A stretch of DNA of 64,000 nucleotides, taken from positions 124,001-188,000 of the forward strand of contig NZ_MTQO01000052.1 of assembly GCF_001984155.1 (NCBI RefSeq), in the 5' to 3' direction. The notes beneath the pieces are model-generated. The model saw only the letters and a program-made list of their open reading frames with translations, was not told where the DNA came from and made no database searches. This document shows, one piece after another, positions 24,812 through 32,476 of the stretch. Each line of letters begins with the position of its first letter. Positions within the stretch are counted from its first letter, which is position 1. The stretch comes from Actinosynnema sp. ALI-1.44. Its GTDB lineage: Bacteria; Actinomycetota; Actinomycetes; Mycobacteriales; Pseudonocardiaceae. Both the position numbers and the translations under genes were made by a program.

Positions 24812-25015
24812 ATGCCTGATGCGAAGTGGTTCAAAAGTAGCCGATGCGGTCCGAGCGCTGCCTGCGTCGAGGTGGCGTTCCTGCCTGATCGAGTGCCCGA
24901 TCGAATGCCTGGTCGAGTCGCGGTCCGGGACAGCAAGAACCCGGGCCCCGCGTTCACGTTCGACGGCTCGTCGTGGCGGGCTTTCCTCAGCAGGGTCCCC
25001 CTGACGTGTGAATGA
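24812..25015 (+). CDS. DUF397 protein with an internal repeat
   Basis: 67 residues: WFKSSRCG, CVEVAF, VRDSKNPGPAFTF and SSWRAFL are the family blocks. Between CVEVAF and VRDSKNPG sits an extra DRVPDRMPGRV encoded by imperfect 12-base repeats (24884-24922), an in-frame expansion. No clear ribosome site before ATG 24812. Divergent from the STAND regulator; the usual XRE/DUF5753 partner is absent here, so the STAND protein may have taken that place. Confidence 0.85.
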   Translation: MPDAKWFKSSRCGPSAACVEVAFLPDRVPDRMPGRVAVRDSKNPGPAFTFDGSSWRAFLSRVPLTCE

Positions 25016-25028
25016 CCCGGTCACCAAT

Positions 25029-25090
25029 CTGCAAATCTTGCAGTTGATCTTACATATGTATACGCTCCGTGCATCTTGCAATACTTGCAC
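25029..25090. promoter_or_regulatory. TTGCA-rich palindromes before the membrane module
   Basis: CTGCAAATCTTGCAG (25029-25043) and an imperfect palindrome starting GTGCATC and ending CTTGCAC (25069-25090) flank ACATATGTATAC, an AT-rich stretch that would serve as -10. The repeats share ATCTTGCA. A likely operator pair for the gene at 25111. Confidence 0.5.
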
Positions 25091-25110
25091 ATGATCCCGG
25101 GAGTTGTCCG

Positions 25111-25860
25111 ATGCCCGCGCTCCGCGAACTCATGGACGAGGTCTTCCCCAAGCTGCTCGAGAAGTTCCCCCGCAAGCTGGTGTACTGGCTGTACGGCGTG
25201 ATCACGACCTACGTGGGGATTGTGTTCGCCGGTGCGGGCGACGTGCTCGGCCTGATCATGATCGGCGCGTCGATCCTCCTGCTCGTCGCGGCCCGGTACT
25301 GGGGGCTGCCGCACATCCCCGGTCCGCTGCTCGCGATCGGCGCCCTCGGCGGGTTCTTCCCCGCGTTCATGGTCGGCAAGTACCGGATGTCCGACGACAT
25401 GCCAACCGGACTGATCCTGGTCGGCTACGTGGTGTTCCTGGTCTGGATGGCGCTCTTCCCGATCCTGCTCGACAAGCTCGACGAGCAGTACCACCTGCGG
25501 CAGTTGCCACCCGGGTCCGGGATCACCTCGCTGCCCAAGGCGGACCGGGACGAACGCAGCCAGTACCGCCTCCTGGTGGTCGATCTGTGGGCGGCGACGA
25601 TCATCATGATCGTCGTCAGCGGCGGCGACTCCCTCGCGGCGCTGCTGTGCGTGTTCGCCCTGATCCGGCAGCGCAGGTGGACCGCCGCGCTCGCCGCGGT
25701 GGCGTGTCTGCTCGATCCGGTGCTGTCCTTCGGCTACGGCGGGTTCGAACTGGACCTCGACGTGTTCGCGATCGCCGGCGGGGTGTTCGCGGCCATGGTG
25801 TGGTTCAAGGCCTGGCGAACCCCGTGGTGGGACCGGCGGATCCGGGCGGTGCTGGTATGA
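25111..25860 (+). CDS. Polytopic membrane protein, unknown function
   Basis: 249 residues from ATG 25111 with GGGAG upstream; the frame is open from 25069 through the palindromic region. About seven membrane segments: two around residues 25-70, one near 75-95, one near 105-125, and three after 165. A charged loop of ~45 residues between the fourth and fifth faces the cytosol by positive-inside rule. No family recognised. It overlaps the next gene by four bases (ATGA), a tight pair. Confidence 0.75.
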   Translation: MPALRELMDEVFPKLLEKFPRKLVYWLYGVITTYVGIVFAGAGDVLGLIMIGASILLLVAARYWGLPHIPGPLLAIGALGGFFPAFMVGKYRMSDDMPTGLILVGYVVFLVWMALFPILLDKLDEQYHLRQLPPGSGITSLPKADRDERSQYRLLVVDLWAATIIMIVVSGGDSLAALLCVFALIRQRRWTAALAAVACLLDPVLSFGYGGFELDLDVFAIAGGVFAAMVWFKAWRTPWWDRRIRAVLV

Positions 25861-26423
25861 CTGCCGTCCCCGACTGGCTCACCGCCGCGCTGAGCCGGAT
25901 GAAGATGCCCGACGCGCCCGTCGCCGAGCCGTGGGAGTTCGCCGTGAGCACGCTGATCGGCCAGCGCGTCAAGGTCCCCGGCGCACTCGACCGGTTCGGC
26001 GCGGTCCGGATCAGCCGCCAGGAGATCGGCATCGACGCCACGACCGTGCCGTGGGCATCCGTGGTGCAGGTGCGGACCCGGCCGCTGCGTGACGTCATCT
26101 CCGGGGCCGTCGGCAGACAGGCGTCGCAAGCCGCGCCGTGGGGAACCCGGTTCGTCGCACGTGCCATCACAACCCGGGCCACGGACGCCGTCGCGGGCCT
26201 GTTCCAGATCGCCGACCGGGACGGACCCGCCGGTGCGATGGTGCCGTGTCAGATCATCTACCGCCTGCGCCGCAAGCCGATCGTGATCAACCCGAGCCTC
26301 GCCGCGCTCGCTGTGCTGTGTCTGCCCGCGGTGTCCGCCAGCGTGCTGGCGACCGCGCCCGCCGGTGTCCTCCAGCACAGGCCGACCGGTCACTCGACCG
26401 GTCACTCGACTCCGGGGCCGTAG
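25857..26423 (+). CDS. Hypothetical protein, partner of the membrane protein
   Basis: 188 residues, coupled to 25111 by ATGA. The first ~145 residues look like a soluble mixed fold (GQRVKVPGALDRFGAVRISRQEIGID, WASVVQVRTRPLRDVI) reminiscent of a PH-like domain but not assignable. One hydrophobic segment lies at ~145-170 (SLAALAVLCLPAVSASVLATAP). The C-terminus is a short TGHSTGHST repeat encoded by a 12-base tandem duplication. It ends inside the 3' end of the TetR gene (22-base tail-to-tail overlap). Confidence 0.65.
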   Translation: MTAVPDWLTAALSRMKMPDAPVAEPWEFAVSTLIGQRVKVPGALDRFGAVRISRQEIGIDATTVPWASVVQVRTRPLRDVISGAVGRQASQAAPWGTRFVARAITTRATDAVAGLFQIADRDGPAGAMVPCQIIYRLRRKPIVINPSLAALAVLCLPAVSASVLATAPAGVLQHRPTGHSTGHSTPGP

Positions 26424-27064
26424 ATCGTGCGCAGCCAGATCTCGGCGAGCGTGTCCACGATGTCCGCGTCCCACTTCGCCGACCGCTTGGCCATCGACTG
26501 GTGGTAGCAGGTGGTCTCGTTCATCAGCACGAGCACCCTGGCCAGTGTTTTCGCCGAGGGCGGGCCCGCGATCGCGAGGCCCGCCCGGCGCTCGCTCTCG
26601 ATCTGGACCGCGGTCGACCGCATGAACCGCCGGGCGACCTGGTCCCACAGTTCGGCCAGGTGCACGTCCGTCTCACGACCCCGCACCGAGGCACGCAGCA
26701 CCGGACCGTGTCGCCGCCACAAGGCGACGGTCTCGGTCAACGCGCGGCGCACGGCTGTGCTCGGGGTCTCATCACTGCGCCGGAACCACACGACACCGCC
26801 CGCGTATATCTCCCGCAGGACACGTTCGGACAACGCGTACAGCACGGCTTCACGCGACTCGAAGTGGAAGTAGAACGTCGAACGGGAGACCCCGGCGCCG
26901 GCCGTCAGCTCGTCGATCGCGATGTCGCGCAGGGATCGCTTGGCCAGCAGCCGTTCCGCAGTGTCCAGAATGGCCTGCGCGGTCAGGTCGCCCTTGCTCG
27001 GCCTGCGGGCCTGGTCGTCGTCACCAGGCCGCGTCTGCTCAGGCTGCTGGCGACGGACCGTCAT
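26402..27064 (-). CDS. TetR-family regulator, EthR-like
   Basis: 220 residues. The N-terminal RRPSKGDLTAQAILDTAERLL and GVSRSTFYFHFESREAVL give a classical TetR helix-turn-helix (~25-75). The order RRPSKGD..AIL.TAERLL, AELWDQ, LMNETTCYHQ and DTLAEIWLRTIYG closely follows Mycobacterium EthR, which represses the monooxygenase EthA and binds hydrophobic ligands. I chose ATG 27064; the open frame is much longer but crosses the divergent operon. Only 43 bases separate it from the anti-sigma gene at 27108, so shared promoter DNA is likely. No EthA homologue is nearby. Confidence 0.87.
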   Translation of the reverse strand: MTVRRQQPEQTRPGDDDQARRPSKGDLTAQAILDTAERLLAKRSLRDIAIDELTAGAGVSRSTFYFHFESREAVLYALSERVLREIYAGGVVWFRRSDETPSTAVRRALTETVALWRRHGPVLRASVRGRETDVHLAELWDQVARRFMRSTAVQIESERRAGLAIAGPPSAKTLARVLVLMNETTCYHQSMAKRSAKWDADIVDTLAEIWLRTIYGPGVE

Positions 27065-27107
27065 GCCCTCATTCTTGCAAACAGGTGCACGGACTACTGT
27101 TGTGCGG

Positions 27108-27530
27108 GTGACGAAGCCTGAGCAGCCGGACCCGTCCGGTGACGAGATCGAGGTCCGCGTCGCGGCGGACGCCGCACAGCTGCCGATGCTGCGCGCCATC
27201 ACCTCCGCGGTCGCCATGCGCCAGGACTGCGACCTCGACTCGATCGCCGACCTGAAGATGGCGGTCGACGAGGCGTGTTCGATGTTGGTGCTCAGGGCGA
27301 TCGCCGGATCGATCCTGACCGTGCGGTTCACCCCGAAGAACGAGATCAAGGTCGTCGCGACGGTGTTGTCGGACAGCGACGACTGGCCCGACACCGGCGC
27401 CTTCTCCTGGCACGTGCTGTCCACCCTGACCGACACGCTCGAAGCGGGTGTCGTGCAGGGGCCTGCCGACCCCGGTGGTTTCGTCCTGTGGATCGAGTTC
27501 ACCAAACGCAACGTGGTGGGCAACGAGTGA
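27108..27530 (+). CDS. Anti-sigma factor, RsbW-type ATPase
   Basis: 140 residues from GTG 27108. GHKL fold: VRVAADAAQLPMLRAITSAVA and the N-box region LKMAVDEACSMLVLRAI, then a degenerate end (GGFVLWIEFTK). RsbW/RsbF/UsfX-type proteins hold their sigma factor until an anti-anti-sigma binds. The stop overlaps the sigma gene start (GTGA), the classical coupled pair. No anti-anti-sigma is beside it; the STAS protein at 1613 is one candidate. Confidence 0.88.
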   Translation: MTKPEQPDPSGDEIEVRVAADAAQLPMLRAITSAVAMRQDCDLDSIADLKMAVDEACSMLVLRAIAGSILTVRFTPKNEIKVVATVLSDSDDWPDTGAFSWHVLSTLTDTLEAGVVQGPADPGGFVLWIEFTKRNVVGNE

Positions 27531-28294
27531 ACCCGCGCGGCGGTTACGACCACCTCGCCCCGCTGTTCGAAGAGCTCGCCACGTTGCCCGCGGACAGCGC
27601 CCAACGGGCACGGATGCGGGAACGGCTGGTCACCGAACACATGCCGGTCGCCGAGCACATCGCGCGCCGGTTCAGCCACCAGGGCGCGCCGCTGGAGGAC
27701 CTCGCGCAGGTCGCCAGGATCGGCCTGATCAACGCGGTCGACCGGTTCGACCCGCAGCACGGCTCGGACTTCATGTCGTACGCGGTGCCGACCATCATGG
27801 GCGAGGTCCGGCGGCACATCAGGGACACCAGCTGGGCCGTGCACGTCCCGCGCAGGCTCAAGGAGCTGCGGCTGTCGATCGGCAGCGCGGTGACCGAGCT
27901 GTCGCAGAAGCTCGGCAGGGCGCCGACACCGAGCCAGATCGCCGAGCACCTCGGGATCAGCAGGGAAGAGGTGTTCGAGGGCCTGGAGGCCACGAACGCG
28001 CACCACTCGCTGTCGCTGGACTACCTGCTCACCGACGACCCCGACTCGGCGTCATTGGCCGACACGCTCGGCGCCGACGACCCGGAGCTGAGCGTCGTCG
28101 ACGCCCGTGAGGCGCTGTATCCGCTGATCAAACGGCTGCCGGAGCGGCAGCAGAAGATCATCACGCTGCGGTTCTTCGGCAACCTCACCCAGACGCAGAT
28201 CGCCGACCGGCTCGGCATCAGCCAGATGCACGTGTCCCGGTTGCTGGCAAAGAGCCTCGACACGCTGCGCGCGAGCCTCTCCAATGACGGCTGA
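27527..28294 (+). CDS. RNA polymerase sigma factor, SigB/SigF family
   Basis: 255 residues. Region 2 with DLAQVARIGLINAVDRFDP and GSDFMSYAVPTIMGEVRRHIRD, region 3 HVPRRLKELRL and QIAEHLGISREEV, region 4 LPERQQKIITLRFFGNLTQTQIADRLGISQMHVSRLL. This matches stress/sporulation sigma factors of the SigB/SigF group, which read promoters of GNNT-N14-16-GGGTAY type. GTG 27527 is coupled to the anti-sigma stop. The Ku gene starts 60 bases downstream with a GGGTAC in its upstream DNA. Confidence 0.93.
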   Translation: MNPRGGYDHLAPLFEELATLPADSAQRARMRERLVTEHMPVAEHIARRFSHQGAPLEDLAQVARIGLINAVDRFDPQHGSDFMSYAVPTIMGEVRRHIRDTSWAVHVPRRLKELRLSIGSAVTELSQKLGRAPTPSQIAEHLGISREEVFEGLEATNAHHSLSLDYLLTDDPDSASLADTLGADDPELSVVDAREALYPLIKRLPERQQKIITLRFFGNLTQTQIADRLGISQMHVSRLLAKSLDTLRASLSNDG

Positions 28295-28339
28295 CCTGCC
28301 GTTACTCAGCCCATTGGGGTTGCGCGATCGGCTGCGGAT

Positions 28340-28345
28340 GGGTAC
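28340..28345 (+). promoter_or_regulatory. Possible SigB-type -10 (GGGTAC) before ku
   Basis: GGGTAC ten bases before ATG 28355, with GGTT at 28318-28321. The spacer is 18, longer than the 14-16 usual for this class, so the match is weak. Confidence 0.25.
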
Positions 28346-28354
28346 CAAGCCACT

Positions 28355-29179
28355 ATGAGACCCGTTTGGCGAGGTGCCATCTCATTCGGTCTGGTGACCA
28401 TCGCCGTCCGGATGTTCGGCTCGACCGAGGAGCACGACTTCCGGTTCCACCAGGTCCACCCCGAGGACGGGGGCCGGATCCGGTACAAGCGCGTCTGCGA
28501 GATCTGCGGCAACGAGATCGAGTACCGCGACATCGCCAAGGGCTACGAGCTGGAAGACGGCCGGGTGGTGATCCTCACCGACGAGGATTTCGAGAAGCTG
28601 CCCGTGTCGACCGACAAGTCGATCCAGGTGCTGGAGTTCGTGCCGACCGAAGAGGTCGACCCGATCTTCTTCCAGAAGACGTACTACCTCGACCCGGACA
28701 AGACGGCCGGTCGCCCCTATGTGCTGTTGCGTCAGGCGCTCGAGGACACCGACCGGCACGCGCTGGTCAAGATCACCGTCAGGCAACGCGAGTCGCTCGG
28801 CATCCTGCGCGCTCGTGACGACGTTTTGGTTCTGCACACGATCTTCTGGCCGGACGAGATCAGGAAACCCGATTTCGGATTCCTTGATCAAGATCTCGAG
28901 GTGCGCCCGCAGGAGCTCAAGATGGCCACCTCGTTGATCGACAACATGTCCGGTTCGTTCAAACCCGAGCAGTTCACCGACGAATACCGCGACGCCATGG
29001 CCGAGCTCGTCGCGGCCAAGGCGGACGGCGCTGAACTGCCGGAACGACCGGAAGAAGAAGACACCGGCGACGTGATCGACCTGATGACCGCATTGGAACG
29101 CAGTGTCGAACAGACTCGCGCGAAGACCGAGGCCGAGCCGCCGAAGAAGAAGCGCTCTTCGAAGACCAAGTCCGCGTAA
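28355..29179 (+). CDS. ku: Ku DNA-end-binding protein (NHEJ)
   Basis: 274 residues. Bacterial Ku core ~1-230: WRGAISFGLVTIAVRMF, FHQVHPEDGGRIRYKRVCEICGNEI, YELEDGRVVILTDEDFE, and VDPIFFQKTYYLDPD. The C-terminal tail is a Lys/Ser extension (PPKKKRSSKTKS) of the sort that aids DNA binding. Homodimeric ring that threads onto broken DNA ends and recruits LigD. No ligD is in the window. ATG 28355. Placement after a stress sigma factor suggests stationary/spore-phase expression. Confidence 0.96.
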   Translation: MRPVWRGAISFGLVTIAVRMFGSTEEHDFRFHQVHPEDGGRIRYKRVCEICGNEIEYRDIAKGYELEDGRVVILTDEDFEKLPVSTDKSIQVLEFVPTEEVDPIFFQKTYYLDPDKTAGRPYVLLRQALEDTDRHALVKITVRQRESLGILRARDDVLVLHTIFWPDEIRKPDFGFLDQDLEVRPQELKMATSLIDNMSGSFKPEQFTDEYRDAMAELVAAKADGAELPERPEEEDTGDVIDLMTALERSVEQTRAKTEAEPPKKKRSSKTKSA

Positions 29180-29197
29180 GCACTAATAGTGGGCCCC

Positions 29198-29226
29198 ATT
29201 CCACGCCGAGTGGTGCGGCATGGAAT
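29198..29226. promoter_or_regulatory. Palindrome before TetR gene 29236
   Basis: Arms ATTCCACGCCG and CGGCATGGAAT (one mismatch) seven bases apart, ten bases before ATG 29236. Typical size and place for TetR autorepression. Confidence 0.55.
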
Positions 29227-29235
29227 CCTTAACGC

Positions 29236-29850
29236 ATGAGTTCTGCTTCCGAACCACGCTGGCGACGACTCGAACCAGATGCTCGGCGGGAACAGATCCT
29301 CGTCTGTGCTATGCGCCTATTTTCCGAACGCCCGTACCCAGCGGTCTCGACAACGGACATCGCGCAGGAAGCCGGGGTCGCGAGAGGGTTGATCAACCAC
29401 TATTTCGGCACGAAACGCGATCTTTATCTGGAAGTCGTCCGCCGAATGGTGACTATTCCCAGTTCAGCGCCCCAGGCGTTGCCACCCGGCAGGTTGGAAG
29501 AGCGGATCGACGCCAGTGTGAACTGGTTCCTCGACCGGGTGCTGCGGCACAGCAAGACGTGGCTCGTCGCGGTCGGCGGCGTCGGCCACGACCCGGACAT
29601 CGAACGGATCCTGGCCGAGGCGGACGAGAACGCCGCCGACCGGGTACTGGAGTTCGTCGGACTCACCGACGTGAGCGAGCACCGCGAACAACTACGCGCG
29701 ATGGTCCGGGCGTACGCGGCGATGGTGAAAGCCGCGGGCCGCGAATGGGTGATGGGCAACCACCTCAACCGCGACCAGGTCCACCTCCTGCTCAGCCAGA
29801 CCCTGCTCACCCTGGTGCGAGACACGTTCCCGCAGGTCAGGGCAAGGTGA
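29236..29850 (+). CDS. TetR-family regulator
   Basis: 204 residues. Helix-turn-helix at ~18-65 (REQILVCAMRLFSERPYPAVSTTDIAQEAGVARGLINHYFGTKRDLY in that region). The C-terminal ligand domain is alpha-helical (LVAVGGVGHDPDIERILAEADENAADRVLE). ATG 29236. It runs into the KAS III gene tail to tail (14-base overlap). A fatty-acid-related role is plausible from the neighbour but not shown; the palindrome before it suggests self-control. Confidence 0.88.
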   Translation: MSSASEPRWRRLEPDARREQILVCAMRLFSERPYPAVSTTDIAQEAGVARGLINHYFGTKRDLYLEVVRRMVTIPSSAPQALPPGRLEERIDASVNWFLDRVLRHSKTWLVAVGGVGHDPDIERILAEADENAADRVLEFVGLTDVSEHREQLRAMVRAYAAMVKAAGREWVMGNHLNRDQVHLLLSQTLLTLVRDTFPQVRAR

Positions 29851-30826
29851 CGACCTGCGCGGCGTAGCTGAGGCCCGCGCCGAAGCCGACCAGCAGCGCC
29901 AGCGAGTCCCGTTCGACCGCCTTGGCCTCGATCAGCCGCTGCAGGGCGAGGGGGATCGAGGCGGCCGACGTGTTGCCCGACCGCACCACGTCCTGCGCGA
30001 CGACCGCGTCCGGTGCGCCGATCTTCTTGGCCATGGCGTGGATGATCCGCAGGTTGGCCTGGTGCGGCACGATCGCGGCCAGGTCGCCCGGCTTCACCCC
30101 GGCGCGTTCGCACGCGGCGAGCGCGATCGGGTGAACTTCGGTCGTGGCCCAGCGGAACACCGCCTGGCCCTCCATGTGCATGCCGTGCGAGAAGTCGGGG
30201 ATGCGGATCAGGTCGGCCCCCTGGCCGTCGCTGCCCCACACGACCGGGCCGATCCCCGCGTCGGACGACGGTCCGACCACGGCGGCGCCCGCGCCGTCGC
30301 CGAAGATGATGGACGTGCCCAGGTCGGCGGGATCGACCCACGCGGTCATCCGCTCGGTCCCGACGACGAGCACGTACCGCGCGGAACCACTGCGCACCAC
30401 GTCCGCCGCGACGGTTAACGCGTAGCAGAACCCGGCGCACGCCGCGTTCAGGTCGAAAGCCCCCGCCGTCCGCGCCCCGATGCGGTACGCGACCTCCGAC
30501 GCGACATCCGGCATCGGCCGTTCGGCACTGCAACTGGCCACGATCACCAGGCCGACGCTCGCCGCGTCGAGACCGGCGTTCTCCAGCGCCTGACGCCCAG
30601 CCTCGACCGCCATCTCCTGCACGGTCTCGGCGGCACTGGCCTTGCGCAGCGACACGATGCCCGTGCGCCCCTGTACCCACTCCCCCGTCCGACCGAAGCG
30701 CTTGGCCGTCTCCTCGCTGGTGACCACAGTAGACGGCTGGTAGGCACCGAATCCGATGATCCGGGACCCGGCAACCGGCGTGGCCTGCTGAAGGCGCGAA
30801 ACTTTCACTGCGGAAACTCCACCCAT
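29837..30826 (-). CDS. fabH: 3-oxoacyl-ACP synthase III (KAS III)
   Basis: 329 residues from ATG 30826 (AGGA upstream); GTG 30832 is an alternative. Catalytic triad present: Cys in NAACAGFCYAL (~residue 125), His in VPHQANLRII and Asn in SGNTSAASIP. Condenses acyl-CoA with malonyl-ACP to begin fatty-acid synthesis; such stand-alone copies in actinomycetes can also start polyketides or make branched-chain primers. Flanked by two TetR genes. The primer specificity is not evident. Confidence 0.93.
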   Translation of the reverse strand: MGGVSAVKVSRLQQATPVAGSRIIGFGAYQPSTVVTSEETAKRFGRTGEWVQGRTGIVSLRKASAAETVQEMAVEAGRQALENAGLDAASVGLVIVASCSAERPMPDVASEVAYRIGARTAGAFDLNAACAGFCYALTVAADVVRSGSARYVLVVGTERMTAWVDPADLGTSIIFGDGAGAAVVGPSSDAGIGPVVWGSDGQGADLIRIPDFSHGMHMEGQAVFRWATTEVHPIALAACERAGVKPGDLAAIVPHQANLRIIHAMAKKIGAPDAVVAQDVVRSGNTSAASIPLALQRLIEAKAVERDSLALLVGFGAGLSYAAQVVTLP

Positions 30827-30869
30827 GGTCACACATCCTGGTGGCTACCAATGAGTAAGAGTGTCATCC

Positions 30870-31523
30870 TCAGGTCTCTGTTTCCGACGGAGCCACACCC
30901 GGCGCCATCAATACTGCCAAGTAACTTCTGGCGAATGCCCGAACGGACTCGTCGTCACCCAGCGGAATGCAACTGTCCGGCGTGAGGGTGAACGAGATGG
31001 CAAGCCGGACGAAAAGCTCGGCGACACCCGACGGATCCCGCCCGTCAACCGGCTTGTCACCATCCGGGAGCCCTTCCGCATGGCCGACAAGGAAATCACG
31101 CGCGACAGCGACCACAAGGCCACCATTGACTGTGAGATACGGCAACAACGCTTCCGGGTCGCTCGCCAGAAGGCGGGTCAGCAACGGGTCGTCCCTGGTG
31201 TAGCGCACGCCCACCACAAAGCCTTCCACCAGCCGTTCACGGGCGGTGGGCAAGCCATCCACGGCCGCGGCGATGCTCCCGAAGAACCTCCGGCATTCGC
31301 GGATCAGGACGGCTTGGACGAGGACGTCCTTGTTCTCGAAGCGGCGGTACAGGGTGGCACGGGACACACCCGATCGCTTGGCCACCGCGTCCACGTTGGT
31401 CCGGCGCAGGCCGTAGTCGAGGAACTCCGCGAGGGCGGCGTCCAGTATCGCTTCACTGGCCGGGTCTTCCTCGCCGTTCTCGAGGACCAGGTTCAGCAGG
31501 GCGTTGGGCTCCTCCGCGTTCAC
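30870..31523 (-). CDS. TetR-family regulator
   Basis: 217 residues from GTG 31523. Helix-turn-helix at ~25-70: AILDAALAEFLDYGLRRTNVDAVAKRSGVSRATLYRRFENKDVL in that region. Ligand domain with VRYTRDDPLLTRLLASDPEALLPYL, common in TetR proteins tied to acyl-CoA or fatty-acid genes. It is followed 43 bases later by fabH and preceded by the icmF-hbd operon, all on the same strand. The long palindrome at 31542-31589 lies 19 bases upstream of its start. Confidence 0.88.
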   Translation of the reverse strand: MNAEEPNALLNLVLENGEEDPASEAILDAALAEFLDYGLRRTNVDAVAKRSGVSRATLYRRFENKDVLVQAVLIRECRRFFGSIAAAVDGLPTARERLVEGFVVGVRYTRDDPLLTRLLASDPEALLPYLTVNGGLVVAVARDFLVGHAEGLPDGDKPVDGRDPSGVAELFVRLAISFTLTPDSCIPLGDDESVRAFARSYLAVLMAPGVAPSETET

Positions 31524-31541
31524 GCCGGTGAGCCTAGAACA

Positions 31542-31589
31542 CCTCGTGAGTGTTTATCGGGCCTGGAACACCGATAAACACTCACGAGG
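31542..31589. terminator. 19-base perfect palindrome after the icmF-hbd operon
   Basis: Arms CCTCGTGAGTGTTTATCGG at 31542-31560 and its complement at 31571-31589, loop of ten. Six bases after the hbd stop, so probably a terminator without a U-run, as is common in actinomycetes. Shares the CGTGAGTGTT / AACACTCACG core with 16269-16310. Confidence 0.65.
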
Positions 31590-31594
31590 GTTTC

Positions 31595-32473
31595 TCAGTA
31601 CTGGAAGAAGCCCCGGCCGCTCTTCTTGCCGAGCAACCCGGCGTCCACCATCCGCAGCAACAGTGGTGGCGGCGAGTACAACGGCTCCTTGAACTCGGCG
31701 TACATCGACTCGGCGATCGCCTTCGTCGTGTCCAGGCCGATCAGGTCCGTCAGGTGCAGTGGCCCCATCGGGTGCGCGCAGCCGAGGATCATGCCGTTGT
31801 CGATGTCGTCCGGCGACGCGAACCCCGATTCCAGCATCCGGATCGCCGACAGCAAATACGGCACCAGCAGTGCGTTCACCACGAAACCCGCGCGGTCCTG
31901 TGAGCGGATCACCTGCTTGCCGAGCTTGCCGGTGACGAACTCGTCCGCGCGCGACTGCGTTTCCCGACCGGTCAGCAGGGACGGCACCAGTTCCACCAGT
32001 TTCAGGACCGGGACCGGGTTGAAGAAGTGCACACCGATCACCTGCTCGGGGCGATTGGTCGCCATTCCGAGTTTCATGATGGGGATCGACGACGTGTTCG
32101 ACGCGAAGATCGCGTTCTCGTCCTCGACCACCTTGTCCAACGCGGTGAAGACGTCCGTCTTGATCTGCTCGTTCTCCGCTACCGCTTCCACCGTGAACTG
32201 GCGGTCGGCCAGGTCGCCGATGTCGGTGGAAAAGGTGATCCGGCCGAACGCCGCGTCGCGGTCGTCCGCCGAAAGCTTGCCGTTGCGGACGCCCCGGTCC
32301 AGTGATTTCTCGATGCGTGCCTTTCCGGCCGCCAGCGCGTCCGGCGACGCTTCCGTCACCTTCACGTCCAGTCCGGAACGGGCGCTCACCTCCGCGATGC
32401 CCGACCCCATCAGCCCACACCCGATCACACCCACGCGGCGGATCTCGCTCACGTTCGTCCCTTCGCTGCTCAT
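31595..32473 (-). CDS. 3-hydroxyacyl-CoA (3-hydroxybutyryl-CoA) dehydrogenase
   Basis: 292 residues. NAD-binding GVIGCGLMGSGIAEV at the start, SNTSSIPI, GVHFFNPVPVLKLVELV with the catalytic His, and the C-terminal helical domain GMILGCAHPMGPLHLTDLIGLD. Oxidises L-3-hydroxyacyl-CoA with NAD. It begins three bases after the icmF stop, hence one operon, tying four-carbon acyl-CoA chemistry together: butyryl-CoA/crotonyl-CoA on one side, isobutyryl-CoA on the other. ATG 32473; a GTG at VSEIRR is possible. Confidence 0.93.
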   Translation of the reverse strand: MSSEGTNVSEIRRVGVIGCGLMGSGIAEVSARSGLDVKVTEASPDALAAGKARIEKSLDRGVRNGKLSADDRDAAFGRITFSTDIGDLADRQFTVEAVAENEQIKTDVFTALDKVVEDENAIFASNTSSIPIMKLGMATNRPEQVIGVHFFNPVPVLKLVELVPSLLTGRETQSRADEFVTGKLGKQVIRSQDRAGFVVNALLVPYLLSAIRMLESGFASPDDIDNGMILGCAHPMGPLHLTDLIGLDTTKAIAESMYAEFKEPLYSPPPLLLRMVDAGLLGKKSGRGFFQY

Positions 32474-32476
32474 GGC

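Noticed and set aside
21648-25004. 1118-residue plus-strand frame opposite the NB-ARC gene
   Set aside because: Shadow of the STAND regulator and pgeF on the minus strand; composition typical of antisense GC-rich frames.
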